From: Protea cynaroides
Taxonomy: Eukaryota; Streptophyta; Magnoliopsida; Proteales; Proteaceae
Reading direction: 5' to 3'
NCBI GenBank assembly: GCA_028583415.1
Contig: JAMYWD010001004.1
Span: 1-64,000, forward strand
DNA: 64,000 nt
A model generated the notes under the pieces. That model saw nothing but the letters and a program-made list of their open reading frames with translations, made no database searches and was not told where the DNA came from. Both the position numbers and the translations under genes were made by a program. Position 1 is the first letter of the stretch, and each line of letters opens with the position of its first letter. Positions 1-10,001 of this stretch are shown one piece after another.

Positions 1-715
1 TGCATGATGTCCGACCCCACAAGACACACATGTCCGACCACATGCCCTCGGGAAGTTTCCAGGGAGGGTGTGGTCGCACGTGTGGTCGGAGAATGTCCGA
101 CCCCACCCTGCGACCCCACTCCCTGTGGTCGCAGAAATTGAGACCACAGGTGCTGCCACACCTGCGACCCCTCAGTTTCTGTTAGTCTAAATACATGGGA
201 ATTAATTCTAATTAAAAGTCTATAAACTTGTTAGGTTTTCAAGTGATCGAAGAGTAAATTACAAAGCTTGAACGAGGATCTACTATCAATCAAAGGTGAG
301 GAAACAAGACCTAAACTAATTGGCTAATAATAAATTGTTTTTTTTATTAAGTCTAATGCCATGAATGATTCTATACTTGTATGCGTGTATTATGCATTTC
401 ACATGTCATCCAATATTCCTGTTATTACTGTTCATGCATATTTAATTTAGTTTATTTATAACATGATGATGATGATGATGCTAGGAATAGGCATGTGAAT
501 GTATGTGTGTGGTTAGTGTACTTTGATGCGAGTGGGGCATCAGGCAGAGGACGTGATACTGTGGTTCATCCTGGTCACCAGACTCTAACTCTATCTCTAC
601 TCAAGTCTTGTCCACTGACATTGTCGTATCGCCATTACCTTAGCAGAACTATTACGTTATAGGGCATCAGGGGAGGTGATCTCGGACCGTGTATTCTCTG
701 ACTCTGTCGGGGGGA
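1..715 (+). mobile_element. Truncated chromovirus LTR (element G)
   Basis: The stretch aligns in order with the middle of the LTRs of elements A and B further right. It has a GC-rich TCCGACC/GGTCGCA cluster around a CTCGGGAAGT core (5-180), the AGGTGAGG leader motif near 294, a GATGATGATGATG run, and the block ending in CTGACTCTGTCGGGGG near 715. The homology then stops abruptly, about 840 bp before an LTR end would be expected, so the 3' part was deleted. The 5' part lies outside the window. It is a separate subfamily from A, B and F because its palindromic motif differs. No coding capacity is seen. Confidence 0.8.
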
Positions 716-721
716 AAAGTA

Positions 722-1594
722 GTCAATGAGCAGGGCTTTTCTTCTTTCGATCACGATAAGACAGGCCTCTACTGTGAAGAGAGGATTGCAGAGATACAGA
801 TTGCTCTTCATTCGGGTTGGTTTGGGTGAATCCGAAAGAAAGGTAAACATTATAGAACCAGAGAAGAGAATTGGTACTTCTATGATCTGCTTTTGTACCA
901 TCTGGCTATTCATCTTCACCTCCCTCTCCATTGTTCTTCCAATTGAATTAGCAGATGCAAGCTCCCCGACGAATTGATTGGAGAATTGCTTGGAATCAAA
1001 TCGTATCGATTCCAATTCTTATACACCACACCATTTCACATTGTTGTCGCATTAGTCATTAGTGTTCATCACAAATTGGATAAAGGGCCAAATACTAATC
1101 TTTTCCGTGATGAATACCACTTCAAAATGATGCTCAAACATAACTAGACAAATTTGTCAACTGATAACTAGACAAATTTGACCAAAGTTATTGATGCCCA
1201 CTGAAACTAAGATTAATCCTTTGGATATAATGGTTCAGCCTAATTGCAAGTAATCATGTGAGATTGTGAAGACAAAAAATGGAATGGTGAAATGTCATCA
1301 AGAAATTGATCATCCAGAAGATACAAAACACTTTTTACAGGCTTCAGTGAAACCACAACAGAAGAAAAAAGAAATCTAAACTATCAATCATCCTATTCTG
1401 CAGTACAAATCCAGAAATCCTTGAATCTAACCACCAAAACCATAGAGAGTCCTTCCCTGGCGCTTCAGAGCATAAACAACGTCCATTGCAGTAATTATCT
1501 TGCGATGGGCGTGCTCTGTATAGGTCACAGCCTCACAAATGACATTGTTGCAGAGGCCTATCTTACCGCGATCGAAAGAAGAGAAGCCCTGCTC
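722..1594. repeat. Inverted repeat flanking the H4 fragment
   Basis: About 46 bases at 723-768 (starting TCAATGAGCAGGGCTT) return as an imperfect reverse complement at 1547-1593. The arms lie roughly 780 bp apart and enclose unrecognised sequence plus most of the histone H4 fragment. The right arm also overlaps the first unit of a 60-bp tandem duplication. This could be an inverted duplication after a break repair, or the arms of a gene-capturing DNA transposon. I see no target duplication and no typical transposon terminus that would settle it. Confidence 0.55.
1427..1549 (-). pseudogene. Histone H4 C-terminal pseudogene fragment
   Basis: On the minus strand the last 39-40 codons match the C-terminus of histone H4. 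They include the near-invariant TYTEHA, TAMDVVYALKRQGRTLYGFGG-type end and a stop at 1427-1429. H4 is the core nucleosome protein and normally has about 102 residues. Only roughly residues 64 to 102 are present. H4 is almost invariant in plants, yet this copy differs at several positions (VICEAV for VIRDAV, EHAH for EHAR, KIITA for KTVTA), which marks it as non-functional. Upstream of the match the frame runs into the inverted repeat with no H4 similarity. It is probably a captured or retrocopied fragment. Confidence 0.85.
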
Positions 1595-1705
1595 ATTGAG
1601 TTCTTCCTTCATCTTCTTCGTTCTTCTCTCTTGCTTTCACAAAACGCCCTGCTCATTGAGTTCTTCCTTCGTCTTCTTCGTTCTTCTCTCTTGCTTCTGC
1701 AAAAC
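1586..1705. repeat. Two-copy 60-bp tandem duplication
   Basis: Units 1586-1645 and 1646-1705 both start GCCCTGCTCATTGAGTTCTT and run through a pyrimidine-rich TCTTCTTCG stretch to CAAAAC. They differ at only a few bases, so the duplication is fairly recent. The first unit begins inside the arm that is inverted at 723-768. Confidence 0.85.
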
Positions 1706-1762
1706 CATTCGTCTCTTTCGTTTTTAGATTTCCCAAAAACAAGTTTCCCCTTCTTCCGGTGA

Positions 1763-2050
1763 TTGAAAATCAATATCAAGAGAATGGTTCGATTGAATTC
1801 CGCTGATAGCTTGACGGACGATAATGTAAATGCTTCCACAATATCGAGTGAATTAAAAGAGTTTTGGACTCCGACAGAGCAGCCGGTCCGAAACGGAGTT
1901 TCCCTTCCCCGTTCAGAGGTTTGCGACATGAAAACCCAGGAGGGTTTTGACACCGAATTTCTCTTTCCTGTTCAGAGGTTTTCCACATCAGAAACCCACA
2001 AGGGCTTTGACACCCAGTTTTTCTACGACTGCTTGAAGGTGAGAGGGTAA
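1763..2050 (+). other. Short open frame with 59-bp internal repeat
   Basis: An uninterrupted frame of up to 95 codons contains two imperfect copies of a unit of about 59 bp. They start at 1911 and 1970, each with GTTCAGAGGTTT, and each encodes a stretch around (E/K)GFDT. No protein family is recognised. The frame may be coding remnant or chance, and the repeat is the only solid observation. A poly-T tract at about 2093-2120 follows. Confidence 0.35.
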
Positions 2051-2089
2051 AGAGATGAAGAGAAGAAAGAAGTCGGTAAAAATCAATTT

Positions 2090-2121
<32 letters not shown>

Positions 2122-2515
2122 CTGATAAAAGGTATAATTGTTAATGAAAAATTTAACTTTAACACCGTTAAAATTTGAACTCGTTTGTCTTTTTCAAAAC
2201 ATTGGGGGTCAACTGTCATTAAACTATTGTACAAGGGAAGTAAATGTCTTTTTAAGAAAAAAAAAGGAAGAACAATGTCTTTAAAACACACCGAAGCGCT
2301 TTGACAAAAATGCATTTCACCTATTTCATTTCTCTTTTGTTTTGAATTCCAACTACTGTTGATCAAAAAATTGATCAAATGGGGTCTGCTCGTAAATCTC
2401 ATATCATCCTGAAAGAGCAGAAAAACTGCTTAATTTTCTGATTGTTAGAGGGATTCTTATCCTTCTTTCTTGTAAAGAAACTCTTTCATAAAAGAATAGC
2501 TGTTACTGCAGAGAA

Positions 2516-3116
2516 ATGAACGAGCAACAGTTACCCCCCAAGAAAAGGAGATTGAGTGGCTCAGCATCTTCTGCTGTCGCACAAGGTTGCGATTCCTCTT
2601 CTTCATCTTTTCCCGCTTTTGCTGGTTGTGATTCCGAGGTGTTCTTGAGCTTTAGTGGTAAAGACACTCGCACTGGCTTCACCGACCACTTCTACCATGC
2701 CCTTATCGATTGTGGAATCCATACATTCAGAGACAACGAAAGAACTCAAAATCGGATAAAAGATAGATTCAGCGCTTCGGTCTGCAATCCAGCAGTCAAA
2801 AATCACCATACCCATCTTCTCCACAAACTATGCTTCCAGCAAATGGTGCGGTCGAGCTGATCTACGAGCACTCGTGAACTTGCTGAGATTGTGGAGCGCA
2901 TGAAACAAGAGGGCAAAGACAAATAAAACAAAAGGACAAAGACACATAACTGTGATGCCTGTTTTCTACCATGTAGATCCATTGGACGTCCAAAATGAGA
3001 CTGGTGGTTACATGGAACTATGAGAAAAAGTTCGGCCAGGACACTGAGAAGTGGAAGAAGGCTCTCAAAGAGATTGGTAACTTGAAAGGATGGGAACAGA
3101 AGAACATTGGTAATGG
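2516..3116 (+). pseudogene. TIR-domain exon of a TNL-type resistance gene (broken)
   Basis: TIR domains at the N-terminus of plant NLR receptors are NADase signalling modules acting in pathogen sensing. The frame from the ATG at 2516 has a Ser-rich leader and then the TIR start motif (EVFLSFSGKDTRTGFTDHFY, then GIHTFRD). From about 2745 the homology jumps between frames. IPIFSTNYASSKWC is in another frame at about 2804-2850, RELAEIVE near 2870, VFYHVDP near 2960, and a final stretch with WKKALKEIGNLKGW near 3050. At least three frame changes and several stops interrupt it. A good splice donor (GG|GTAAGT at 3117) sits where TNL genes usually end exon 1, so this was a genomic gene copy rather than a retrocopy. 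No NB-ARC or LRR part is visible downstream. Confidence 0.88.
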
Positions 3117-3363
3117 GTAAGTGCAGCAGTTTTCTCACCCTAGTAAGCTAGTAGCCAAAGTTTTATGATTTGAGATATCAATCTCCATTGATTCCTATTG
3201 AAATCAGTCGGTATCCGTCAAAATCAGCCGGAGCCGACAAAATGTTTGGAATTTTTGTATCACTTTATTGTTTTTGTGGTAAAAAGAATAGGAGAACGCC
3301 AAAAAAAAAAAAGAAAAGAAGTTGAAGAGATTTTCTAACTTCTAGTGTATATATATATATATT

Positions 3364-3680
3364 GGGTTATTTAGAATCTATGGAAATCCGAATCGTTCTC
3401 CGTTGGTTCTGGTTTGAATTCAATTCTTTAATCAGTGTTAAATTGTTAATCGCGTTAGATTTAATTTAAGAGATATTTGGAACCACTTTTAATATATATA
3501 TATGTATTTTTTTATAATTATACTTTTCCATTTTTCTTGGTTTTTAGGGATTTCATCCATTTAATTTTGACTCTAAAACCTTGCTCAATTTGCTTTTAGA
3601 GTTCCGATCCCTAAGTTGTTGGTCTCCACTCTCCACCATTGATTGGAAGGTCATATTTTGTTTATAAATGTAATGTTTTG
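3364..3680 (+). repeat. Dispersed unknown repeat, copy 1
   Basis: The stretch beginning GGTTATTTAGAATCTATGG, with CGTTCTCCGTTGGTTCT, ATTTGGAACCACTTTTAAT and CACCATTGATTG, recurs at about 29592-29790 with substitutions and indels. No coding potential or terminal repeat is recognised. It is probably a degraded low-copy transposon. Confidence 0.6.
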
Positions 3681-3989
3681 GTCTTTTGCTTCAGAGTAAG
3701 ATCCTGGATTTCACTTGAGTTTTGCCTTGTTGGAGAGTTTTCGAGGAAAACATTAAATCAGACAAATAAAATGTGATCTTTGTGGTTGCTGCTAAGCTAA
3801 GCATGGGAAAAAGTGCAAACGGTTATTCTTTCTTTCTTCTTTGTTTTTTCTTTTCCTAAGGCTAAGGCTCTCTATCTTTCGAGAAGAGGTTGTATTTTCC
3901 AGAAAACACATCTGCAAATTTTCCCCTCCATTTGCGCGTAAAATATTTCGGGTAAAATCGTTCAAAATCTGCTGCTCGACGCATTTTTT

Positions 3990-4283
3990 TTGTCTGCTCA
4001 CGACTCTCCAATGGATAGAGAGAGTCCTCGTCTACCTCTTTACCCGCCAGCGATCTCTCTGCAATCGCATCTCTCTCTCACCCCTATTATCCGTAGCTGC
4101 AACTTAGAGTTCCTTCTGCAATCGGATCTCTCTCTCGCTCCTAGTATCCATAGCTACAATTTAGAGTTCCTTGCCCTAGTATCCGTAACTGCAATTAAGA
4201 GTTCCTCATCTCTCAATGCCAAGAAGGATCTAAGGTTTCGTAAGTTCACAACCAAGGCTGAAACAATAGATTCCTGCAAATGA
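3990..4283 (+). other. Unrecognised open frame over 57-bp tandem repeats
   Basis: A frame of about 90 codons covers two to three copies of a unit of about 57 bp, each with CTGCAATCG, ATCTCTCTCTC and TTAGAGTTCCTT (units start near 4059 and 4116; a third, shorter one starts near 4173). The sequence looks like a duplicated 5'-leader or transit-peptide region, rich in Ser and Leu. No family is recognised, and there is no continuous frame into the ULP1-like exon downstream. Confidence 0.3.
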
Positions 4284-4603
4284 TTGTTGCTACCTCAGTT
4301 CCTTAAATTCGTCTCTCCAACTATTTTCCATCGGTATTTCCTAAACTCGAGTTCACCTCTTCCATTCTATTACTTCTCTCCATCTTATGAAAATGCTCTT
4401 TGAACTTAGGGTTCCAGATCACCAAGCGGAATGATCCTTTACATTGGAAGCCGATTGGCACGTTATTGCAGCATTGGAGCTACTAACCCTTTGAAATCTG
4501 CTGCTAACACCATCGACAGTTATTGCAGCAGACTATAACAAAGAGGATTTACAAAGCAACTTTGGAGTGTGCTCGTTCATCCACAAATGCTGTCTGTTTC
4601 AGA

Positions 4604-4829
4604 AATTTGCTTCCGACTGTGGCATATTCATGATGAAATATGCAGATTTCTACAAAAGAGATCTAGTACTGTTTCAATTAAGTAATTTGTGTTTTATTTT
4701 TAATTATGTCATTTTTTTTTTAATATTCACATCACTATCAGAAATTTTCTTCTCCTCAACAGGTCGAACTGTGGCATGTTCATGATGAAATATGCAGTTT
4801 TCTACATTAGAGATCTAGGACTGTTTCAG
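4604..4829 (+). pseudogene. Duplicated ULP1/peptidase C48 catalytic-Cys exon
   Basis: Two similar segments (about 4604-4676 and 4763-4829) encode SDCGIFMMKYADFY-like and NCGMFMMKYAVFY-like peptides. This is the active-site block of ULP1-type SUMO proteases (peptidase family C48), where the Cys in D-C-G is the nucleophile. The second copy is preceded by a pyrimidine-rich stretch ending CAACAG and followed by GTAACC, as a real exon would be. In it the Asp before the catalytic Cys has become Asn. No other C48 motif was found nearby. It is either a relic of a host SUMO protease gene or of a C48-bearing transposon. Confidence 0.6.
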
Positions 4830-5602
4830 GTAACCACCAGTATTGCCATATGAACCAGCTGCAGTAAAGTTTGTCCCGCTTGTTTCTTGTTTTTCGGTTT
4901 GGGTTTTTTTTTTTTTTTCCCCCCCTAAGTATGTGATTTTTTTTCTTTTTAATACTCACATCAACATTCTCTTTTAAATAAATATCTAGATTTTCATTCA
5001 AACTGCTCATAAGCACCTCCATAAAATAGTAGAAGTATACCTCTAGGTGTGTTGGAAGAGTTAAAATTGGTATCTCGGCTTTCTTGCTTAAGGCAGTATT
5101 ATCCAGAATTAAAGATGACCTTCAGTGTTAATCAACATTCTCTAATCCAGAATTGAAGATTTATTTTAGCATGCTAGAAATTTAATGCTAATATTTTAGT
5201 AGGGCTTATCGGTTTGTTGGACATTGACTGGATTCACCTTCCACATACATATAGACTTCCAAGAGCAAAAATCACTTTATTTCTCTAAAAATCGAATGTA
5301 TCAGTTAGAATAGATTTCTTTTATGGTCACTTTATTTCTCCAACAATAACTTCATTTCTTGGATTCATTCTCCAGTGTAAAATGTGATTGATCCTATTCT
5401 AATAACATTAGATTAATTACAAACTTCTTTAAACTTAATTAAATTGAAAACAGATCAAGCCCAAACATAATCAATGACCCATACCGAAGCTGAACCTCAG
5501 GCAAAAATTAAATTCCGTCATTGCCCAAAAATAACCCCCTGATGCCTCCACTAATTGAACCTGCTCTAGGACATCATATTAATGCGTATGAGCAGTAGAT
5601 GA
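4830..5602. other. No recognisable gene
   Basis: AT-rich sequence with T-runs (about 4907-4920 and 4938-4946). No coding similarity, RNA gene or transposon terminus was recognised. The last five bases, GATGA (5598-5602), are the left target duplication of element A. Confidence 0.6.
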
Positions 5603-5940
5603 TGTAAGACCCGGTCTAACCGTGTCGTGCCAGGTCTTCCCATCATTGCTGGATCAAGTGGACCGACCGTGTGAAGAAGGATCATGAGACTAGGTATGAG
5701 AATCGACTTAAAAACACTAAAAACCAAGTGTATGATCGACTATTTGGGTAGGTATGGTCGACCATGCAATGAGAAATAAAGACTACTGGTAAGTAACCGT
5801 ACGGTCGATGTTTTCAAGCGTATGGTCAACGGATTTTACGACCGTACGACCCCAAATTAGACTTCGAGTTTGGAAACTTTCCAAATAAAAGGGGGATCTC
5901 TTTCCTTTTGTTGGAGAACTCTACATGGAGAGTTTCTATC

Positions 5941-5948
5941 TATATAAA
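5941..5948 (+). promoter_or_regulatory. TATA box of LTR A
   Basis: TATATAAA followed by GGATGTTCC. The same box is at 15497-15504 in the 3' LTR. The equivalent in B is TATTTAAA (34321-34328 and 57276-57283), and in F the reverse complement at 32961-32968. Its fixed position in three diverged elements supports it as the sense promoter. Confidence 0.75.
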
Positions 5949-7500
5949 GGATGTTCCTCAACCATTTTTCACTCTTTTAGAATATTATCAAACCCTAGAG
6001 GAAGAGGAGTAAGAGAAGGAGAAGGAGAGAAAGACTAGGAAGACTAAGAAGAAGGCTGAGAGAAGGAGTTCTACAGACTCTCTCCAACAAGTAAGGTATG
6101 AACCTTGTCTCTATAGCCTTAGAACACTAAGAGTAAGAGTTCTAATGAAAAATTGTAAAACCAAACCCAATGTAACAATTCAACTATGGGATTTTCTAAG
6201 CAAATCTCAAAAGGGGATCCTGGAGAATGGGTTAGAGTAATTAATGTGATAAAATTAAGAATTTTGGCCTTAAAATGATCATTAGGGAGGACCTCGTTGA
6301 TGAGCCAAGAGGAGAAATTCGTAATGGAAGTAAGAGACCACATTAAACTAGTATGGTCGCAACTACGGTCGACCATAGGATGACGAGAGTATTGACCATA
6401 GCTATTCGGGAAGAGTTCAGGAAACGTATGGTCGCAGATGTGGTCGCATATAGTGCGATCGTAGGGTATCCACCGTACTAGGTAAGGTCGACATCAGCAT
6501 GAGACCATAGGACCAATCAGACACCTATCAGTGATCTGTTTCGATGTTCGACTACTGTAACATATTACATATGAATTCTAACTTAAATTCATATAACTTC
6601 TAGGTTACTAAATTGATTCAAAGAGAGTTACAAGGCTTAAAAAGAGATTAAGTATTGTTAACAGGTGAGGGAACAAGACCTAAACTAATTGGATAATAAC
6701 AAACTATTTTGTTTTATTGAGTCCAATGCGATGATTGATTCTATGTTTGTAGCTTGTATTGTACATCTTACATGACATCCAATATTACTGTTATTACTGT
6801 TCATGCATATTTATTTCTGTCTATTTATAACATGATGATAATGATGCTAGGAATAAGCATGTGATTGTGTGTGTGTGGTTAGTGTGTTGGATGGGAGTGG
6901 AGTATCAGGGGGAGGGCGTGGCATTGTGGTTCAGCCTGGTCACCAGACTCTAGCTCTATTTCTACTCAAGTCTTGCCCACTGACATCGTCGTATCACCAT
7001 TACCTTAGTAGAACTACTACGTCATAGGGCATCAGGGGAGGTGGTCTCAGACGGTGTGGTCTTTGACTCTGTCGGGGGACCTTAGCTCTATCTCTATAGA
7101 TGTATTGAGGGATGCTGGGGTGAGGCCTTGGATACATTGGATGACATTAGGATTGGTTAGTTGTGAGCCCAGTTTGCAAGTCGTCGCCAATAAGGACTTA
7201 CGTGTTGGTATGGGTAGGACATTAGGGGAAGTGTTGGCGGTGTGTGATATGAACACTTTAGCTCTATCTCTATTCCATGGTGGGTGCATGTGAGACGGCA
7301 ATGGTGTTTGATCCATTGGACGGATTCACACACTCATGTATAGAGGTGCGGGGGCCACCAAACCTTTCTATAGCATATTGCAAACTTAAAAACCAGACTA
7401 AAGATATTGAATTGAATGCATGCATATATTTACGCATTGATTTGTTTGCTCACTGAGCCATGATGTGTGCTCACCCTTTTGATGTTGAATTTTTTTAGTT

Positions 7501-7632
7501 GATGATGCAGGTCCTACTGTAGAAGACTACGTGAACCCGTCGTCATATGGACATATGGTGGCTATGGACGTAGAAGCTGTGGAAGATGCGCATGATCCTT
7601 CATGCGAGTGCAATCAATGTGTCTTTGATTAG
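7501..7632 (+). CDS. Conserved small LTR frame (sORF), copy in A 5' LTR
   Basis: 42-43 sense codons and a stop TAG at 7630-7632. The peptide has DAGPTVEDYV near its start and HDPSCECNQC near its end, is acidic and Cys-bearing, and matches no family I know. Colinear, gap-free versions of identical length occur in the LTRs of B (35852-35983, 58790-58921), F (31365-31493) and H (30792-30920). Many A/B differences fall at third positions, as expected for selected coding sequence. No in-frame ATG precedes it in A. Instead TTTTTTAG at 7491-7498 looks like a 3' splice site, so it may be read from a spliced leader. The 3' LTR copy (about 17051-17180) is frameshifted. Confidence 0.6.
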   Translation, partial: DDAGPTVEDYVNPSSYGHMVAMDVEAVEDAHDPSCECNQCVFD

Positions 7633-7912
7633 TTTAGCTATCTTTGAGTATTGGACATGTAATTGATTATTTTATTTTATGTCTTGAGTTATTTAGAGAT
7701 AACTGGATTAAATATTATTTTATCACTGGTAGTTACCCAGTTCATTATTTATAAAGACTTCGGCTTATTTGTTTATTATCTCTGATTATTACCGTGGAAT
7801 GTGTGTGGGGTTTGATATAGTGGGTACGACCTATACGAGATCCTGGTTGAACCATTAATTTATTGACGGTTTATCACACCACTGGTTAGTCCAAAATTGG
7901 GGTGTGACAGCT

Positions 7913-7924
7913 TGGTATTAGAGC
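7913..7924 (+). other. Primer-binding site of element A
   Basis: TGGTATTAGAGC lies three bases after the LTR. It is complementary to the 3' end of initiator tRNA-Met apart from one C-to-T change (TGGTATCAGAGC in element B at 36276-36287). It primes minus-strand DNA synthesis. Confidence 0.85.
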
Positions 7925-8234
7925 TCTCTCAGGTTCTTCCAATTGACCTAGCTACTTCCACTTGAGTCATGAACTGAGTTAGGAAACTAAAATCTATAAT
8001 AAGAATACACCATAAGCATCTTGTTGTTTGAGACATAAACTAAGAAAGAGAATAATACACATATGTAAATGGGAAACAAACTATATATTTATATGCTGAA
8101 ATAAGAGTAAGAAGAATATATATATCCAAATCAGTGTACAGTCCACAATCCTGACAGTTACTCTGCAATATAAATAAGAAAAAAAATAAATGGAGCAATC
8201 AGGGAGCTGGGGGAGCTAAAGGAGGAGGTGTCTC

Positions 8235-9414
8235 TCAGTCTCGATCACGATCCTCGACGTACACTCTCGTGAGCCAAGCTACCTGTGCCTAGGTCGCCTG
8301 GAGACTCTCAACGAGACTAGCCACTCGTCCATTAGTCATGTGCTCGGCTTCCCGAATCTCACACAATAACGTTATCATGCCATCTGATGGAGGACGTGAA
8401 GGACCAGCAGAGTGAGAAGCCCGAGAAGGGCCGGCTCCTATAGAGTGCTATGGTGATGAAGGAGGTATGGCATCCATATCCATGTACATCCGATCATTAT
8501 CCTCCTCATCATCACTCTCGTCTGCCTCTACTACTGCAGCCTCTGCATCTGCTACAGCCACCCGAGTAAGTGGACGTCTCATGGCATTATTCTCGTCATC
8601 ACTGACCTGTACTTCTCTCATCCCCATCCTGCAGATGGAATCCCAATCAAGATCAGGTGAGAAAGTGTCTTTATAGATTCTTTTATCTTCTAAGTTCACC
8701 TGTAGGCGAGAAAACAGAGTGGAGATTAACCGTCCATAGGACAAGTTACCTCTCGAATCAAGCAAAGTGGCTCTGTGCATAGTTCGGATGATAATGTAAG
8801 GAAGATAGATAGGCTGTCTAGTGCAGATGTAGTACAGTAAGTATTGAGTCAACTGGGAGACCATCTCTTAATGTCCACCCTGAGGAATCAGATTATGCTG
8901 AATGATCTTACAGTATACCCGGGGCTTAAGACACAGGTTGATTGTCTTCATTTCCTAGCTGTCGTCTCGAAGAATTTGACTGCATACCTCTGCGCGCATA
9001 ATAGTGAATAGGAACTTGGGTTCGTTAAGAGCACAATAAACCAAGGGACCGGCGCTTGAGATACCCAGAATATCTGCCAACTCTTGGATATTGAAGGAGA
9101 TAGGAACTCCTTTCACCCAACTAGTGATCCGAAGCTCCCTCCCACTGTCTATATTCTCTGGATCATCCTCTACCTGTAGGTTGCAGTAGAACTGCTTTAC
9201 CAAATCCGAGCAGATGCAACCCTCGTACAAGATCACGGAAAGCTAGCTCATATCCCTAAATGCCCCTGTCTACATCAAATAGGGCTAAGTGGGCTAAATT
9301 AACACACCGATCCCCTTCCACCTTTTTTTGATTAAACCATGGATATTGTACCTCCGCTTCGATGGACCTGAAGCGACGAGGGTCATGGACTCGGGGAACC
9401 TTGGTGCGAACCAT
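8235..9414 (-). pseudogene. Antisense accessory gene of element A (plant transposon-protein-like)
   Basis: Reading leftward from the ATG at 9412-9414, the product starts MVRTKVPR and contains LVKQFYCNLQV (about 9180-9210), GVPISFNIQELADILGI, LIPQGGH, TRQPIYLPYIIIRTM and an acidic Pro/Ser-rich tail ending near 8237. The pattern FY-NL / F--Q-LA-LLGI / L-P--GH / RPI-LPY-I---M resembles the 'putative plant transposon protein' family (Pfam PF20167-like). Its function is unknown. Element B has the colinear gene at 36585-37870. The copy in A is broken by a frameshift near 9255-9270 and by several stops. Position and orientation (between primer site and gag, opposite to gag) are the same in both elements. 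A predicted 5'-leader intron precedes the ATG. Confidence 0.78.
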
Positions 9415-9419
9415 GATAA

Positions 9420-9535
9420 CTACGAGAAAAGAGAATAAGAAAACAAGTTAGAAAGTTAGCAATTTGGGTAGTATAACGACATGAAATGGGAAAAAGCCTC
9501 ACTTTTCTCCCAAACACTTGGGTAGGAGGACTTAC
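9420..9535 (-). other. Predicted 5'-leader intron of the antisense gene in A
   Basis: On the minus strand GTAAGT (first base 9535) is the donor. A long pyrimidine tract ending CTCGTAG (last base 9420) is the acceptor, exactly 5 nt before the ATG. Element B has the same arrangement (37876-38002), also with GTAAGT and TAG 5 nt before the ATG. The coincidence supports a real antisense transcript, but splicing is untested. Confidence 0.6.
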
Positions 9536-10001
9536 ATGAGGCACAAACCATCCTACAACGATTAATTAATAGAAAATAACCACCAATCAAAGTAGAATTG
9601 AAGAAATTTTGAAATTTGGAAAAAACCCCTAAATTCTAGGTCAAAATTGGGATTTTCAAATTTTAACCAAACCAACCGATGGAACTCAAATTTTCTTGAG
9701 GGATTTCATCCGTTGGGTAGAAAATAGCAAGGACCACCAATAAAAATCAAATTTTTACGGTCAAGAAGATATTAATTTGAAGAAAACTCTATATATGGCA
9801 AAAACCTAAGTAGGAAAATGGAAAATAAGAGAAAAGAGTAGAGAACATACCTTGAAGAATAGGACGGAGGTCGTTGATCGATGGAGAAATCACTAAGTTC
9901 GTACGGTTGACACAGTAGTGGCGAGTTGAGTTGAGACCATAGGAAGGAAAATGAGAATGAGAGGGAAAAATCTCAAAAACAGGTTTAAAACCTGATTTTT
10001 G

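Larger units (their letters stand above)
5603..7909 (+). mobile_element. 5' LTR of element A
   Basis: 2,307 bp from TGTAAGAC to GTGTGACA. In order it has a TATGGTCGACCAT-type motif cluster (5735-5865), a TATA box (5941), a purine-rich leader with AGGAAGAG repeats, a splice-donor-like AAG|GTATGAAC near 6096, a second motif cluster (6352-6505) and CAG|GTGAGG at 6662. Three copies of a TTAGCTCTATCTCTA-type block follow, then a candidate acceptor TTTTTTAG at 7498 and a 43-codon frame (7501-7632). TATA lies only about 340 bp into the LTR, so R plus U5 is very long (almost 2 kb). Confidence 0.95.

Noticed and set aside
7047..7316. Frames on both strands over the CTCTATCTC repeats of the LTR (also 16582-16861 and 31618-31955)
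   Set aside because: Open in some copies but broken or replaced in B by ATAAACGTTAACCTT blocks, unlike the small frame downstream, which stays colinear.
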